Shown piece after piece: positions 26,067 through 33,758 of a stretch of 64,000 bases of DNA. A model generated the notes under the pieces. It made no database searches, was not told the origin of the DNA, and was given only the letters and a program-made list of their open reading frames with translations. Each line of letters opens with the position of its first letter. Position 1 is the first letter of the stretch. The DNA comes from Candidatus Allochristensenella caecavium (GTDB taxonomy: Bacteria > Bacillota > Clostridia > Christensenellales > QAND01): NCBI GenBank assembly GCA_904397865.1, contig CAJFOS010000016.1, positions 62,001 through 126,000 on the forward strand. The letters are read 5' to 3'. Both the position numbers and the translations under genes were made by a program.

Positions 26067-26768
26067 ATGCGCAAACAGAGCATACTCGTGGTCGATGACG
26101 AGCGCCATATTCTGGAATTGATTCAATATAATTTACAAGAGGCGGGATATGACGTGCGCACAGCGGACACGGGCGAACAGGCCTTGCAGATGGTGCAGCA
26201 GCGTCATCCGGATTTGATTCTTTTAGACCTGATGTTGCCGGGCATGGACGGCTTGGCAGTTTGCAGCGCATTGAAACGGGAGCATGCGACGGCCTCTATC
26301 CCAGTGATGATGCTTACGGCGCGCGGAGATGAAATCGATAAGGTGTTGGGATTGGAAATGGGAGCAGACGATTATGTCGTCAAACCCTTCAGCGTACGGG
26401 AACTGATGGCCCGCGTCAAAGCGTTGCTGCGCCGCACGGGCAATCAGGCGGAAGAAAGCAGCGACGCCGTGTTGGAGGAAGACGGCATCCGGCTGGATTT
26501 GGTTACGTATCAGGCTTATGTGGATGGCAAACGCGTGCAGCTGACACTGAAGGAATTTGAACTGCTGCACATGTTGATGCAGAACCGCGGCCGTGTGCTG
26601 ACACGGGACCAGCTGCTGGATAAGGTTTGGGGCTATGAATATTTTGGCGAAACGCGTACGGTGGATGTACATATCCGCCATCTGCGCCAAAAACTTGGCG
26701 CGAAGGGCGCACGGATAGAAACTGCACGCGGCCTTGGATATATGTTTTCAGTGGAGGACCCTGCATGA
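26067..26768 (+). CDS. phoP: OmpR/PhoP-family response regulator
   Basis: Response regulator of 233 residues. The receiver domain has the acidic pair Asp10-Asp11, phosphoacceptor Asp54, Thr84 and Lys106; the C-terminal winged-helix DNA-binding domain ends in TVDVHIRHLRQKL. It overlaps by four bases the histidine kinase gene that follows, so the two are a cognate pair. The phosphate-responsive PhoP name is a family-level guess; no phosphate genes are nearby. Confidence 0.9.
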   Translation: MRKQSILVVDDERHILELIQYNLQEAGYDVRTADTGEQALQMVQQRHPDLILLDLMLPGMDGLAVCSALKREHATASIPVMMLTARGDEIDKVLGLEMGADDYVVKPFSVRELMARVKALLRRTGNQAEESSDAVLEEDGIRLDLVTYQAYVDGKRVQLTLKEFELLHMLMQNRGRVLTRDQLLDKVWGYEYFGETRTVDVHIRHLRQKLGAKGARIETARGLGYMFSVEDPA

Positions 26769-28486
26769 AAAAACGGGTATTTGCAGCCATGGCGGTAATG
26801 ATTGCGGTCATGGCTGTTTTTGTGGGCTATTTTACAAGCACTCAAATCGTCAATCAGTCGCAGCAGCCGGTCAAAGAAAATTTTATCGTGCAGGCAAAGG
26901 TCATTGCACTCGCAGACACGCCGGAACGCGCCGTGGCGACGACACAAAAGGTGCTGCAGCTTTCCCAGACACGCGCGACGATTATTCTGGCGGATGGCAC
27001 CGTATATTACGACTCCCAAAAACAGACGGAGGAGAACCATCTTGCACGCCCGGAAGTGCAGCAGGCTTTGCAGGAGGGAAGCGGTTCAGCCGTCCGGCAG
27101 AGCGAAACGCTTAACCAGCAGATGCTGTATGTGGCCGTCCGTCATGATAACGGGGATTGGCTGATACGTATCGCCATGCCGTTTTCCGATATCTTGGCTG
27201 CCCAGCAGCGCTCGCTGTGGGAGGTCTGGATTATTTTGATTGGCTGTGCCGCTGCATTGCTGTTGTTGGCTTGGCGATTTTCATCGATTATCATTGCCCC
27301 CATTCAGGAGATGACACAGGTTGCCCGCGAATATGCTGCCGGCAATTATGACAGGCGTATGCGCGCCAATTATCACGATGAGATTGGGCAGCTGGGTGCT
27401 TCCTTAAACGCAATGAGCGAAAAATTGATTCATGCCAACGAAGAATTGGCTACGCAGAACAATAAACTGCAGGCGATTATGGAGGCGATGAACCAGGGCC
27501 TGGTAGCGGTGGATGAACAGATGCACGTGCTGATGACCAACCCGGCTGCGCGCAAAATGCTTGGTATTGGGTGGAACGCAGAAGGGCAGGACCTGTTTGT
27601 GGCAACTGGGCAGCGGGAGTTGGAAGACTTTTTCCAGCGCGCGCTGAACGGCGAAGAAAACCTGGTGGAAGAGTTCCCGTTTGTGTCTATCCACCCGCAA
27701 AAGCAAACGCTGCTGCGCGTACGCGGTGCGCGGCTGGAACGCAATGGAACAATCAGCGGAGCCATGGCGTTGATTGAGGATATTACCGAATTGAAGCGGC
27801 TGGAGAATATCCGTACGGAATTTGCCGCTAACGTCTCCCATGAATTGAAAACGCCGCTGACATCCATCCGCGGGTTTGTAGAAACCTTGCAGGACGGTGT
27901 GGCGGACCCGGAACAGGAACAGCGTTTTTTGCATATCATCGCCTCAGAAACTGAACGGTTATCCCGTTTAATTAGTGATATTCTCTATCTCTCCGAATTG
28001 GAATCCACACCGGAAACGGCTGCTTCGCAGCTGGTGGATATGTATGATTGTGCACTGATGACCGTGGAGCTGCTGCGCAGCCGTGCGGAAGAAAAGCAGT
28101 TACAGTTGCATCTGGAGAACGACCCATCCGGCCAGGCATTCTGTTTGGGCAGCGAAGACAAGATGAAGCAAATGCTTGTCAATATCATTGCAAACGCAAT
28201 CGCGTATACACCGGAAGGCGGACGGATTGACGTGCGTCTGTATTCAGACGAAAAAAACGCCTACGTCAGTGTCAAGGATACCGGAATCGGGATACCGAAG
28301 GAAGCGATTCCGCGCCTGTTTGAACGTTTTTATCGGGTGGATAAGGGACGCTCGCGCGCGATGGGCGGCACAGGGCTTGGATTGGCGATTGTCAAACACA
28401 TCGCACTGGCCATGCAGGGCGATATCACTGTACACAGCAAGGTGGGAAAGGGAAGCGAGTTTATCATCCGTGTTCCCAAAGCATAA
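26765..28486 (+). CDS. phoR: PhoR-type sensor histidine kinase
   Basis: Membrane histidine kinase of 573 residues. TM1 (about 6-26) and TM2 (about 153-173) enclose an extracellular sensor domain, followed by HAMP, a PAS domain (QAIMEAMNQGLVAVDE), a dimerisation domain with His359 in SHELKTPLTS, and a HATPase with the N (IIANAIAY), G1 (DTGIGI) and G2 (GGTGLGLAI) boxes. The layout is that of PhoR/WalK kinases. It shares an operon with the regulator upstream and ends at a terminator. Confidence 0.92.
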   Translation: MKKRVFAAMAVMIAVMAVFVGYFTSTQIVNQSQQPVKENFIVQAKVIALADTPERAVATTQKVLQLSQTRATIILADGTVYYDSQKQTEENHLARPEVQQALQEGSGSAVRQSETLNQQMLYVAVRHDNGDWLIRIAMPFSDILAAQQRSLWEVWIILIGCAAALLLLAWRFSSIIIAPIQEMTQVAREYAAGNYDRRMRANYHDEIGQLGASLNAMSEKLIHANEELATQNNKLQAIMEAMNQGLVAVDEQMHVLMTNPAARKMLGIGWNAEGQDLFVATGQRELEDFFQRALNGEENLVEEFPFVSIHPQKQTLLRVRGARLERNGTISGAMALIEDITELKRLENIRTEFAANVSHELKTPLTSIRGFVETLQDGVADPEQEQRFLHIIASETERLSRLISDILYLSELESTPETAASQLVDMYDCALMTVELLRSRAEEKQLQLHLENDPSGQAFCLGSEDKMKQMLVNIIANAIAYTPEGGRIDVRLYSDEKNAYVSVKDTGIGIPKEAIPRLFERFYRVDKGRSRAMGGTGLGLAIVKHIALAMQGDITVHSKVGKGSEFIIRVPKA

Positions 28487-28494
28487 AGCAGAAT

Positions 28495-28525
28495 AAAAGA
28501 GACGCGTATTGCGTCTCTTTTATTT
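28495..28525 (+). terminator. Terminator after the histidine kinase gene
   Basis: AAAAGAGACGC (28495-28505) pairs perfectly with GCGTCTCTTTT (28511-28521) over a GTATT loop, followed by a T-rich tail. Confidence 0.9.
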
Positions 28526-28570
28526 TACGGCATCCTGTCAACGGTTCTGATAGGAATGCACTGGGTTGGG

Positions 28571-28577
28571 CATACTA
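28571..28577 (+). promoter_or_regulatory. SigG-like -10 element (CATACTA)
   Basis: CATACTA is the consensus -10 of SigG promoters and lies 27 bases before the ATG of the next gene. The expected -35 position (28548-28553, TGATAG) matches poorly, so only the -10 supports it. Confidence 0.25.
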
Positions 28578-28603
28578 GCCGCAGGAAATCGAGGTGGAGA
28601 TTT

Positions 28604-29281
28604 ATGTTGCTGTGTGCGAATATCATGTTTTGTCTGTTTTTGCTCAGCTCTTTTGGCGTATTGGAACAGCCGTTAAAACGGTTGCGCCTGCATCCAGTGG
28701 CAGCCAGTGTATTGTGTTTGACGGCATCGGGATTTTTTTTGTTGGAAAATATACGGTTGACCGAATGGCTGCACGCCAGCCTGGCGGGCGCTGTCATTCC
28801 ACTGGGTCTATGCCTTTATATGTGGGTGCGCGCGGCCAACAAGGAAAAGGTACTTTGGCTGTGCTTTGCTCTGCTTTGCGGAGCAGGTGGCTGGCTGTTT
28901 GAACAACTCACGCAGGATTTTCTAGAAACAGCTGCCGGATTGCCGGCTGTAGTGGGCCGCCTGCTTTTCTGCACATTTTTTGCCTCTTTTTTAAGCATGG
29001 ACGCCCGGCAGGCGCTGTTCTGTGGATGGACGGGTTTTTTCCTTTCCTCGCTTGCCCTGTTTACCGTTTCCATGCTGGTGGGCCAGCCCGGCTACATGGT
29101 ATTAGGAGGCGAAGAACAAGCCTTGCCGACGGTTTTTTTGTTTGTATGCATCCCGCTGCTGCATCAGGGGTGGATGACAACCCTGGAATGTATCAAACAG
29201 TGGTGGCAGCAGCGCAGCCACAAAAAACAGGCGCCGGCCGATTCCCCGCCAGGGGAAGAAGTAGCGCCCGCCCGTCTATAA
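28604..29281 (+). CDS. Polytopic membrane protein of unknown function
   Basis: Protein of 225 residues that I do not recognise. Six hydrophobic segments cover residues 1-190; the last 35 residues are hydrophilic with a Lys/Gln/Pro-rich tail. No catalytic motif is visible. The frame is open from 28556, but ATG 28604 has GAGGTGGAG at 28591-28599. It is an isolated cistron between two terminators, and its stop codon lies in the loop of its own terminator. A CATACTA element upstream hints at forespore expression, which would make it a spore membrane protein; this is speculative. Confidence 0.7.
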   Translation: MLLCANIMFCLFLLSSFGVLEQPLKRLRLHPVAASVLCLTASGFFLLENIRLTEWLHASLAGAVIPLGLCLYMWVRAANKEKVLWLCFALLCGAGGWLFEQLTQDFLETAAGLPAVVGRLLFCTFFASFLSMDARQALFCGWTGFFLSSLALFTVSMLVGQPGYMVLGGEEQALPTVFLFVCIPLLHQGWMTTLECIKQWWQQRSHKKQAPADSPPGEEVAPARL

Positions 29282-29295
29282 GGACGGGCTTTTTT
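29270..29295 (+). terminator. Terminator overlapping the membrane-protein stop codon
   Basis: GCCCGTC (29270-29276) pairs with GACGGGC (29283-29289); the TAA stop (29279-29281) is inside the six-base loop and six T residues follow. Confidence 0.88.
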
Positions 29296-29308
29296 CTATC
29301 ATCAAACG

Positions 29309-29318
29309 ATGGTATAAT
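29309..29318 (+). promoter_or_regulatory. Extended -10 promoter for the DUF512-der-plsY operon
   Basis: ATGGTATAAT, a TGN-extended perfect -10, 21 bases before the start codon. The -35 position is only a T-rich run from the preceding terminator. Confidence 0.65.
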
Positions 29319-29339
29319 ACATATTCAAGGAGGTTGTCC

Positions 29340-30635
29340 ATGAACCATCGTATCGTGCAGGTGGAGCCGAATAGTATCGCAGAAGAACTGGGCCTGCGCG
29401 CAGGGGACAGCCTGATTTCGCTATCCGGGCGCCCAGTGGCGGATTGCCTGGATTATCAATACCTATTGAATACCGAATACATCGAAGCGGAATTTGAGAC
29501 CCAGCAGGGTGAACGGTTTATCGCAGAAATTGATAAAGATGTGGACGAAGATTTGGGATTGATATTTGAAACGGGCCTGATGAGCAAAAAGCGCGCCTGT
29601 GCAAACCATTGTGTGTTTTGTTTCATTGACCAACTGCCGCCGGAAGTGCGTGCGTCCATGCAATTTAAAGATGATGACTGGCGGCTGTCCTTTTTGCAAG
29701 GCAATTATGTGACGTTGACCAATGTATCGGATACGGAACTGCAGCGCATCATTGACCAGCGTATCGAACCGCTTTTTATCAGCGTGCATGCAACGGACCC
29801 GGTGGTCCGCACAAAGATGATGCGTAATCCGCGTGCGGACCGCATTGAACATCAGCTGCGCATCCTCGCTGACGGCGGCATTCATTTTTATATTCAAATT
29901 GTGTTGTGTCCCGGGCTCAATGATGGTGACGTGCTGGAAGATACCATTCGTACGCTCTCAAAATACCGGCCGTACGCGCTGCACACGGCTATTGTGCCAG
30001 TAGGGTTATCCGAACACCGGGAGGGATTGTATCCGCTGACATCGTTTACAAAACGAACCGCTGCCGCGATGATTGGCCGCGTGGAACGGTTGATGCAGGG
30101 GCAGGAGGAACCGTTTGTACAGCTGGCGGATGAATTCTATCTGTTGGCGGAAAAACCTATGCCGCCTGCGCGCGCATACGGCAGTTTTTCCCTTGTCGAA
30201 GATGGGATTGGCATGGTACGCTTGTTGGAGAAGCAGTTCCTGCAGGCATTGGAACATACAGCGCCGTGCCCGCATCCTTATACGGCGACGATTGCCACCG
30301 GAACGCTGGTATATCCATTCTTTTGTGCACTGATGGAAAAAGCACAGGCGAGGCTGGGTATCAATATTCAAGTGTATCCGATTGCCAATACCTTTTTTGG
30401 CGGCAAGGTCAACGTGACTGGGCTTTTGAGCGGCCAGTGCCTGGTGCATGGGCTGAAGGGAAAATCCCTGGGCGATAAACTCTTTCTGTCCCGGACGATG
30501 TTCCGGGCGCAGGAGGACGTATTTTTGGATGATATGACCCTTGAACAGCTGCGTCAGACGCTGCGAATTCCCATCGAAGCGGTGGAAAATGAGGGCGCTG
30601 CGCTGGTGCAGGCGTTGGCAAAGGGGAAGGAGTAA
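29340..30635 (+). CDS. DUF512 family radical-SAM-like protein with N-terminal PDZ domain
   Basis: Protein of 431 residues. A PDZ-like domain (NSIAEELGLRAGDSLISLSGRPV) fills the first 70 residues, followed by a radical-SAM-like core with three closely spaced cysteines (CANHCVFCF, Cys86, Cys90, Cys93 by count) and a C-terminal DUF512 region. The Cx3Cx2C spacing is the radical SAM 4Fe-4S motif. The substrate is unknown, though the family is widely conserved next to der in Clostridia. ATG 29340 is six bases after AAGGAGG; the TTG at 29334 is too close. Confidence 0.88.
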   Translation: MNHRIVQVEPNSIAEELGLRAGDSLISLSGRPVADCLDYQYLLNTEYIEAEFETQQGERFIAEIDKDVDEDLGLIFETGLMSKKRACANHCVFCFIDQLPPEVRASMQFKDDDWRLSFLQGNYVTLTNVSDTELQRIIDQRIEPLFISVHATDPVVRTKMMRNPRADRIEHQLRILADGGIHFYIQIVLCPGLNDGDVLEDTIRTLSKYRPYALHTAIVPVGLSEHREGLYPLTSFTKRTAAAMIGRVERLMQGQEEPFVQLADEFYLLAEKPMPPARAYGSFSLVEDGIGMVRLLEKQFLQALEHTAPCPHPYTATIATGTLVYPFFCALMEKAQARLGINIQVYPIANTFFGGKVNVTGLLSGQCLVHGLKGKSLGDKLFLSRTMFRAQEDVFLDDMTLEQLRQTLRIPIEAVENEGAALVQALAKGKE

Positions 30636-30640
30636 AAAAG

Positions 30641-31963
30641 ATGGCAAAACCATTGGTCGCCATTGTAGGACGGCCGAATGTGGGCAAATCTACATTTTTC
30701 AATCGCGTCGTCGGCAAACGAATCGCTATCGTAGAGGATACGCCGGGCGTCACCCGGGACCGCATCTATGCAGATGCTGATTGGGGGCGCTATCGGTTCA
30801 CTTTGATTGATACCGGTGGACTGGACCCGGTGGGCGAAGTCATGATGATTGATAAGATGCGCGAACAGGCGGAAATCGCCATTGATTTGGCGGATGTAAT
30901 CGTCTTTTTTGTCGATGGGCGCGACGGCGTGAATCCCAACGATGAGGATGTAGCGCATTTTTTACGGCGCACGAAAAAACCAATCGTTTTGGCTGTCAAC
31001 AAAATGGATAACCCGCATAAACAAGATGATGCGTATGCGTTTTATGAACTGGGGATGGGAGACCCGATTGCCATTTCGGCCACGCTCGGCATCGGTATCA
31101 ACGATGTGCTGGATGCGATTGTGGCACATCTGCCTGCGCCGGATGAGCAACAGGAAGAGGAGGAGCAAGGGCTCCAGATTGCGGTGATTGGAAAGCCAAA
31201 CGTAGGAAAGAGTTCGCTGGTCAACGCGCTTTTGGGGCAAAACCGTGTGATTGTGGAGGACTATCCAGGCACGACGCGCGACGCCATTGACACACAGTTT
31301 GAACGCGATGGAGAGCGCTATACCATCATCGATACGGCAGGCCTGCGGCGCAAGCGCAGCATTGAAGATAACAGCATCGAGCGCTATGGGGTGATTCGTT
31401 CCCTTGCGGCGGCCCGCCGGGCGGACGTGGTGTTGGTGGTGATTGACGCCACCGAAGGGATGACAGAACAGGATGTAAAAATTGCCGGCTATGCCCATGA
31501 AGAGGGGAAGCCCAGCATTGTGATTGTTAATAAATGGGATTTAATTGAAAAGGACACGCATACAATGAATCAGTTCAAAAAGGATATCAGCCGTGAACTG
31601 GCCTTTATGAGCTACGCCCCCATGCTATTCACCTCAGCGCTGAATGGGCAACGGGTGGAGCGCATTTTTGAACTGGTGTACCATGTGTACGCGCAGAGCG
31701 TACTGCGGGTTTCTACCGGCGTGCTCAATGAAGTTATCAACCATGCATGTGCGGCTGTCGAACCGCCGTCGGATAAGGGGCGCCGCCTGAATATCTTATA
31801 TGCCACGCAGGTGGATGTACAGCCGCCGTCATTTGCGCTGTTTGTCAATGAACCCAATCTGTTGCATTTCTCCTATCAGCGGTATTTGGAAAACCAGCTG
31901 CGCAATGCCTTTGGGTTTGAGGGAACTCCGATTCGGATTTTCCCGCGGCGGCGAGAAAATTAG
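30641..31963 (+). CDS. der: Ribosome biogenesis GTPase Der (EngA)
   Basis: Protein of 440 residues with two GTPase domains in tandem: G1 motifs GRPNVGKST near residue 10 and GKPNVGKSS near 183, G3 motifs DTGGL and DTAGL, and G4 motifs NKMD and NKWD. The C-terminal KH-like domain follows. Der acts in 50S subunit maturation. It begins five bases after the DUF512 stop, in the same operon. Confidence 0.97.
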   Translation: MAKPLVAIVGRPNVGKSTFFNRVVGKRIAIVEDTPGVTRDRIYADADWGRYRFTLIDTGGLDPVGEVMMIDKMREQAEIAIDLADVIVFFVDGRDGVNPNDEDVAHFLRRTKKPIVLAVNKMDNPHKQDDAYAFYELGMGDPIAISATLGIGINDVLDAIVAHLPAPDEQQEEEEQGLQIAVIGKPNVGKSSLVNALLGQNRVIVEDYPGTTRDAIDTQFERDGERYTIIDTAGLRRKRSIEDNSIERYGVIRSLAAARRADVVLVVIDATEGMTEQDVKIAGYAHEEGKPSIVIVNKWDLIEKDTHTMNQFKKDISRELAFMSYAPMLFTSALNGQRVERIFELVYHVYAQSVLRVSTGVLNEVINHACAAVEPPSDKGRRLNILYATQVDVQPPSFALFVNEPNLLHFSYQRYLENQLRNAFGFEGTPIRIFPRRREN

Positions 31964-31974
31964 GAGGAAATTGG

Positions 31975-32559
31975 ATGAATTATATCATTGTTCTATTGGT
32001 GGGGTACTTGCTCGGCAGCATTCCTACATCGGTCATTATTTCAAAAATTGCGCTTAAAGATGATGTGCGCAGACACGGAAGCGGGAACCCGGGCGCCAGC
32101 AATATGATGCGTTCGTTCGGGTTCAAATATGCGGCTATTGTGTTGGTAGGGGATATGCTCAAAGGTCTGTTGGCGGCCCTGATTGGACAGTGGTTGTTGG
32201 GACAATCCGGGCTGTACTATGGCACGCTGGCGGCTGTAATTGGCCATAACTGGCCGATTTTTCTCAAATTCAAAGGCGGCAAGGGTGTGGCCACGACCAT
32301 GGGCGGCATGTTGGTCATTGTGCCGTTATGGACGGCGTGTGCGTGCCTGCTGTTCATCCTTACCCTGTTGATTACCCGTTATTTTTCCGTTGCTTCACTG
32401 GTAGCGCTGGGCTTTTTGTGGGTGATGATTTTGGTATTCTATATGTCCAATACCACGTTGTTCTTTTTTACAACACTGCTGGTTCTGCTCAGCGTTTATC
32501 GTCACCGTGCAAATATTGACCGCTTGATGCAGGGAACTGAACCCAAACTGAAGCATTGA
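31975..32559 (+). CDS. plsY: Acyl-phosphate:glycerol-3-phosphate acyltransferase PlsY
   Basis: Polytopic membrane acyltransferase of 194 residues that makes lysophosphatidic acid, the first step of phospholipid synthesis. Family motifs GSIPTS near residue 14, HGSGNPGASNMMR near 37 and the glycine-rich FKGGKGVAT near 99 are present, with about five membrane helices. AGGAGG lies seven bases before the ATG and der ends 11 bases upstream. A strong terminator follows. Confidence 0.96.
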   Translation: MNYIIVLLVGYLLGSIPTSVIISKIALKDDVRRHGSGNPGASNMMRSFGFKYAAIVLVGDMLKGLLAALIGQWLLGQSGLYYGTLAAVIGHNWPIFLKFKGGKGVATTMGGMLVIVPLWTACACLLFILTLLITRYFSVASLVALGFLWVMILVFYMSNTTLFFFTTLLVLLSVYRHRANIDRLMQGTEPKLKH

Positions 32560-32582
32560 TAGAAGCAATATCGTTTCTGGAT

Positions 32583-32611
32583 GCGCCGACCTTATGTCGG
32601 CGCTTTGTTTT
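32583..32611 (+). terminator. Terminator after plsY
   Basis: GCGCCGAC (32583-32590) pairs perfectly with GTCGGCGC (32596-32603) over CTTAT, followed by TTTGTTTT. Confidence 0.9.
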
Positions 32612-32676
32612 GCATATAAACTGCCTGTTGCGCATATCTTTCAACAAAGCCAAAGAATACGCAGGGGGATGCAGTG

Positions 32677-33297
32677 ATGGAACTGGAAGGGAACACCGTA
32701 CAGATAATGGGCCGTGTAGTAAAAGCACCCGCCTTTTCCCATCGGTTGTACGGTGAATGCTTTTTCTGTATCTCTGTACAGGTTCCCCGCCTATCGGATT
32801 GTATGGATACGTTGCCCGTTACGCTGTCGGAGCGGCTGCTGCCGGCTGCCTTAAAAGAGGGAAGCGTTGTGGAAATCCTGGGGCAGGTGCGCAGTTACAA
32901 TAAATGGGTCAATGGGGCCAACCGTCTCATTATTACGGTGTTTGCCAGGCAGTTGCGCCTTGTGGAGCGGATGGGAGCATCGCTGAATGAAGTGTGTCTG
33001 GTGGGGCATCTATGCAAGGAACCCGTATATCGCATCACGCCGTTTCGCCGCGAGATTACCGACCTTTTGCTTGCTATCAACCGGCCGTATAACAAAAGCG
33101 ATTATATTCCCTGTATTGCCTGGGGGCGCAACGCGCGTTTTGCAGGAACTCTTTCGGTGGGAGACGCCATCCGCCTGCACGGCCGCCTGCAATCCCGTGA
33201 GTATGAGAAACAGATGCCGGATGGCCGTATGATGACACGCACGGCGTATGAAGTTTCCATCAGCGGCCTTGAAAAAATCGACCGTTGGCATGCGTAA
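32677..33297 (+). CDS. SSB-like protein with two OB-fold halves
   Basis: Protein of 206 residues. Both halves look like OB folds of the single-stranded DNA-binding family: residues 5-95 (NTVQIMGRV...GSVVEILGQVRSY) and 104-200 (NEVCLVGHLCKEP...GDAIRLHGRLQSREY). Unlike bacterial SSB it lacks the acidic C-terminal tip that recruits partner proteins and ends in RWHA. ATG 32677 follows AGGGGGAT; the preceding GTG 32674 is less well placed. No -10/-35 pair is obvious. It could act on DNA or RNA; the housekeeping ssb must lie elsewhere. Confidence 0.75.
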   Translation: MELEGNTVQIMGRVVKAPAFSHRLYGECFFCISVQVPRLSDCMDTLPVTLSERLLPAALKEGSVVEILGQVRSYNKWVNGANRLIITVFARQLRLVERMGASLNEVCLVGHLCKEPVYRITPFRREITDLLLAINRPYNKSDYIPCIAWGRNARFAGTLSVGDAIRLHGRLQSREYEKQMPDGRMMTRTAYEVSISGLEKIDRWHA

Positions 33298-33312
33298 ACG
33301 CAATTTCGCACT

Positions 33313-33340
33313 TTAACAAAGCAACGTCCTATGCTACAAT
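33313..33340 (+). promoter_or_regulatory. Sigma-A promoter for yerC
   Basis: TTAACA (33313-33318) and TACAAT (33335-33340) with a 16-base spacer, the -10 being TGN-extended (ATGCTACAAT). Confidence 0.75.
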
Positions 33341-33381
33341 AAAAACAATATATTAAACCCGCAAGGCATGGAGGACAAGCA

Positions 33382-33678
33382 ATGACCATGATGGAAAAAA
33401 TCAATCGTGAGGAACTGGATTTTCTCTGTGACGCCGTACTCAGCCTAAAGACGCGTGAGGAATGCTACGCGTTTTTTGAGGACGTGTGTACGATTGCGGA
33501 AACCCAAGCGCTGATGCAGCGGTTGGAAGTGGCGAAATTACTGCGTGAAAAGGTGACTTATCAGGAAATCAGTAAGCGCACGGGCGCCAGCACGGCGACC
33601 ATCAGCCGTGTAAACCGCTGTGTGGTTTATGGCCCGGGTGGCTATAACCTGGTGCTGGAACGTCTGCAAAAGAATTAA
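33382..33678 (+). CDS. yerC: YerC/YecD family TrpR-like regulator
   Basis: Helical protein of 98 residues of the TrpR-like YerC family. The helix-turn-helix reads VTYQEISKRTGASTATISRVNR near residues 55-76. In Bacillota it usually lies next to pcrA-ligA, as here; its target is not known. GGAGG at 33370-33374 is seven bases from the ATG. It is a monocistron with its own promoter and terminator. Confidence 0.92.
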   Translation: MTMMEKINREELDFLCDAVLSLKTREECYAFFEDVCTIAETQALMQRLEVAKLLREKVTYQEISKRTGASTATISRVNRCVVYGPGGYNLVLERLQKN

Positions 33679-33700
33679 GCGTTGGACAAAGTTGTTTTCG

Positions 33701-33732
33701 GCGTACACGGGACAACCCTTGTACGCTTTTTT
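33701..33732 (+). terminator. Terminator after yerC
   Basis: GCGTACA (33701-33707) pairs with TGTACGC (33720-33726), with an inner GGG/CCC pairing around ACAA, followed by six T residues. Confidence 0.9.
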
Positions 33733-33758
33733 ATCGAAGGAATCCTGGAGGATGAAGG

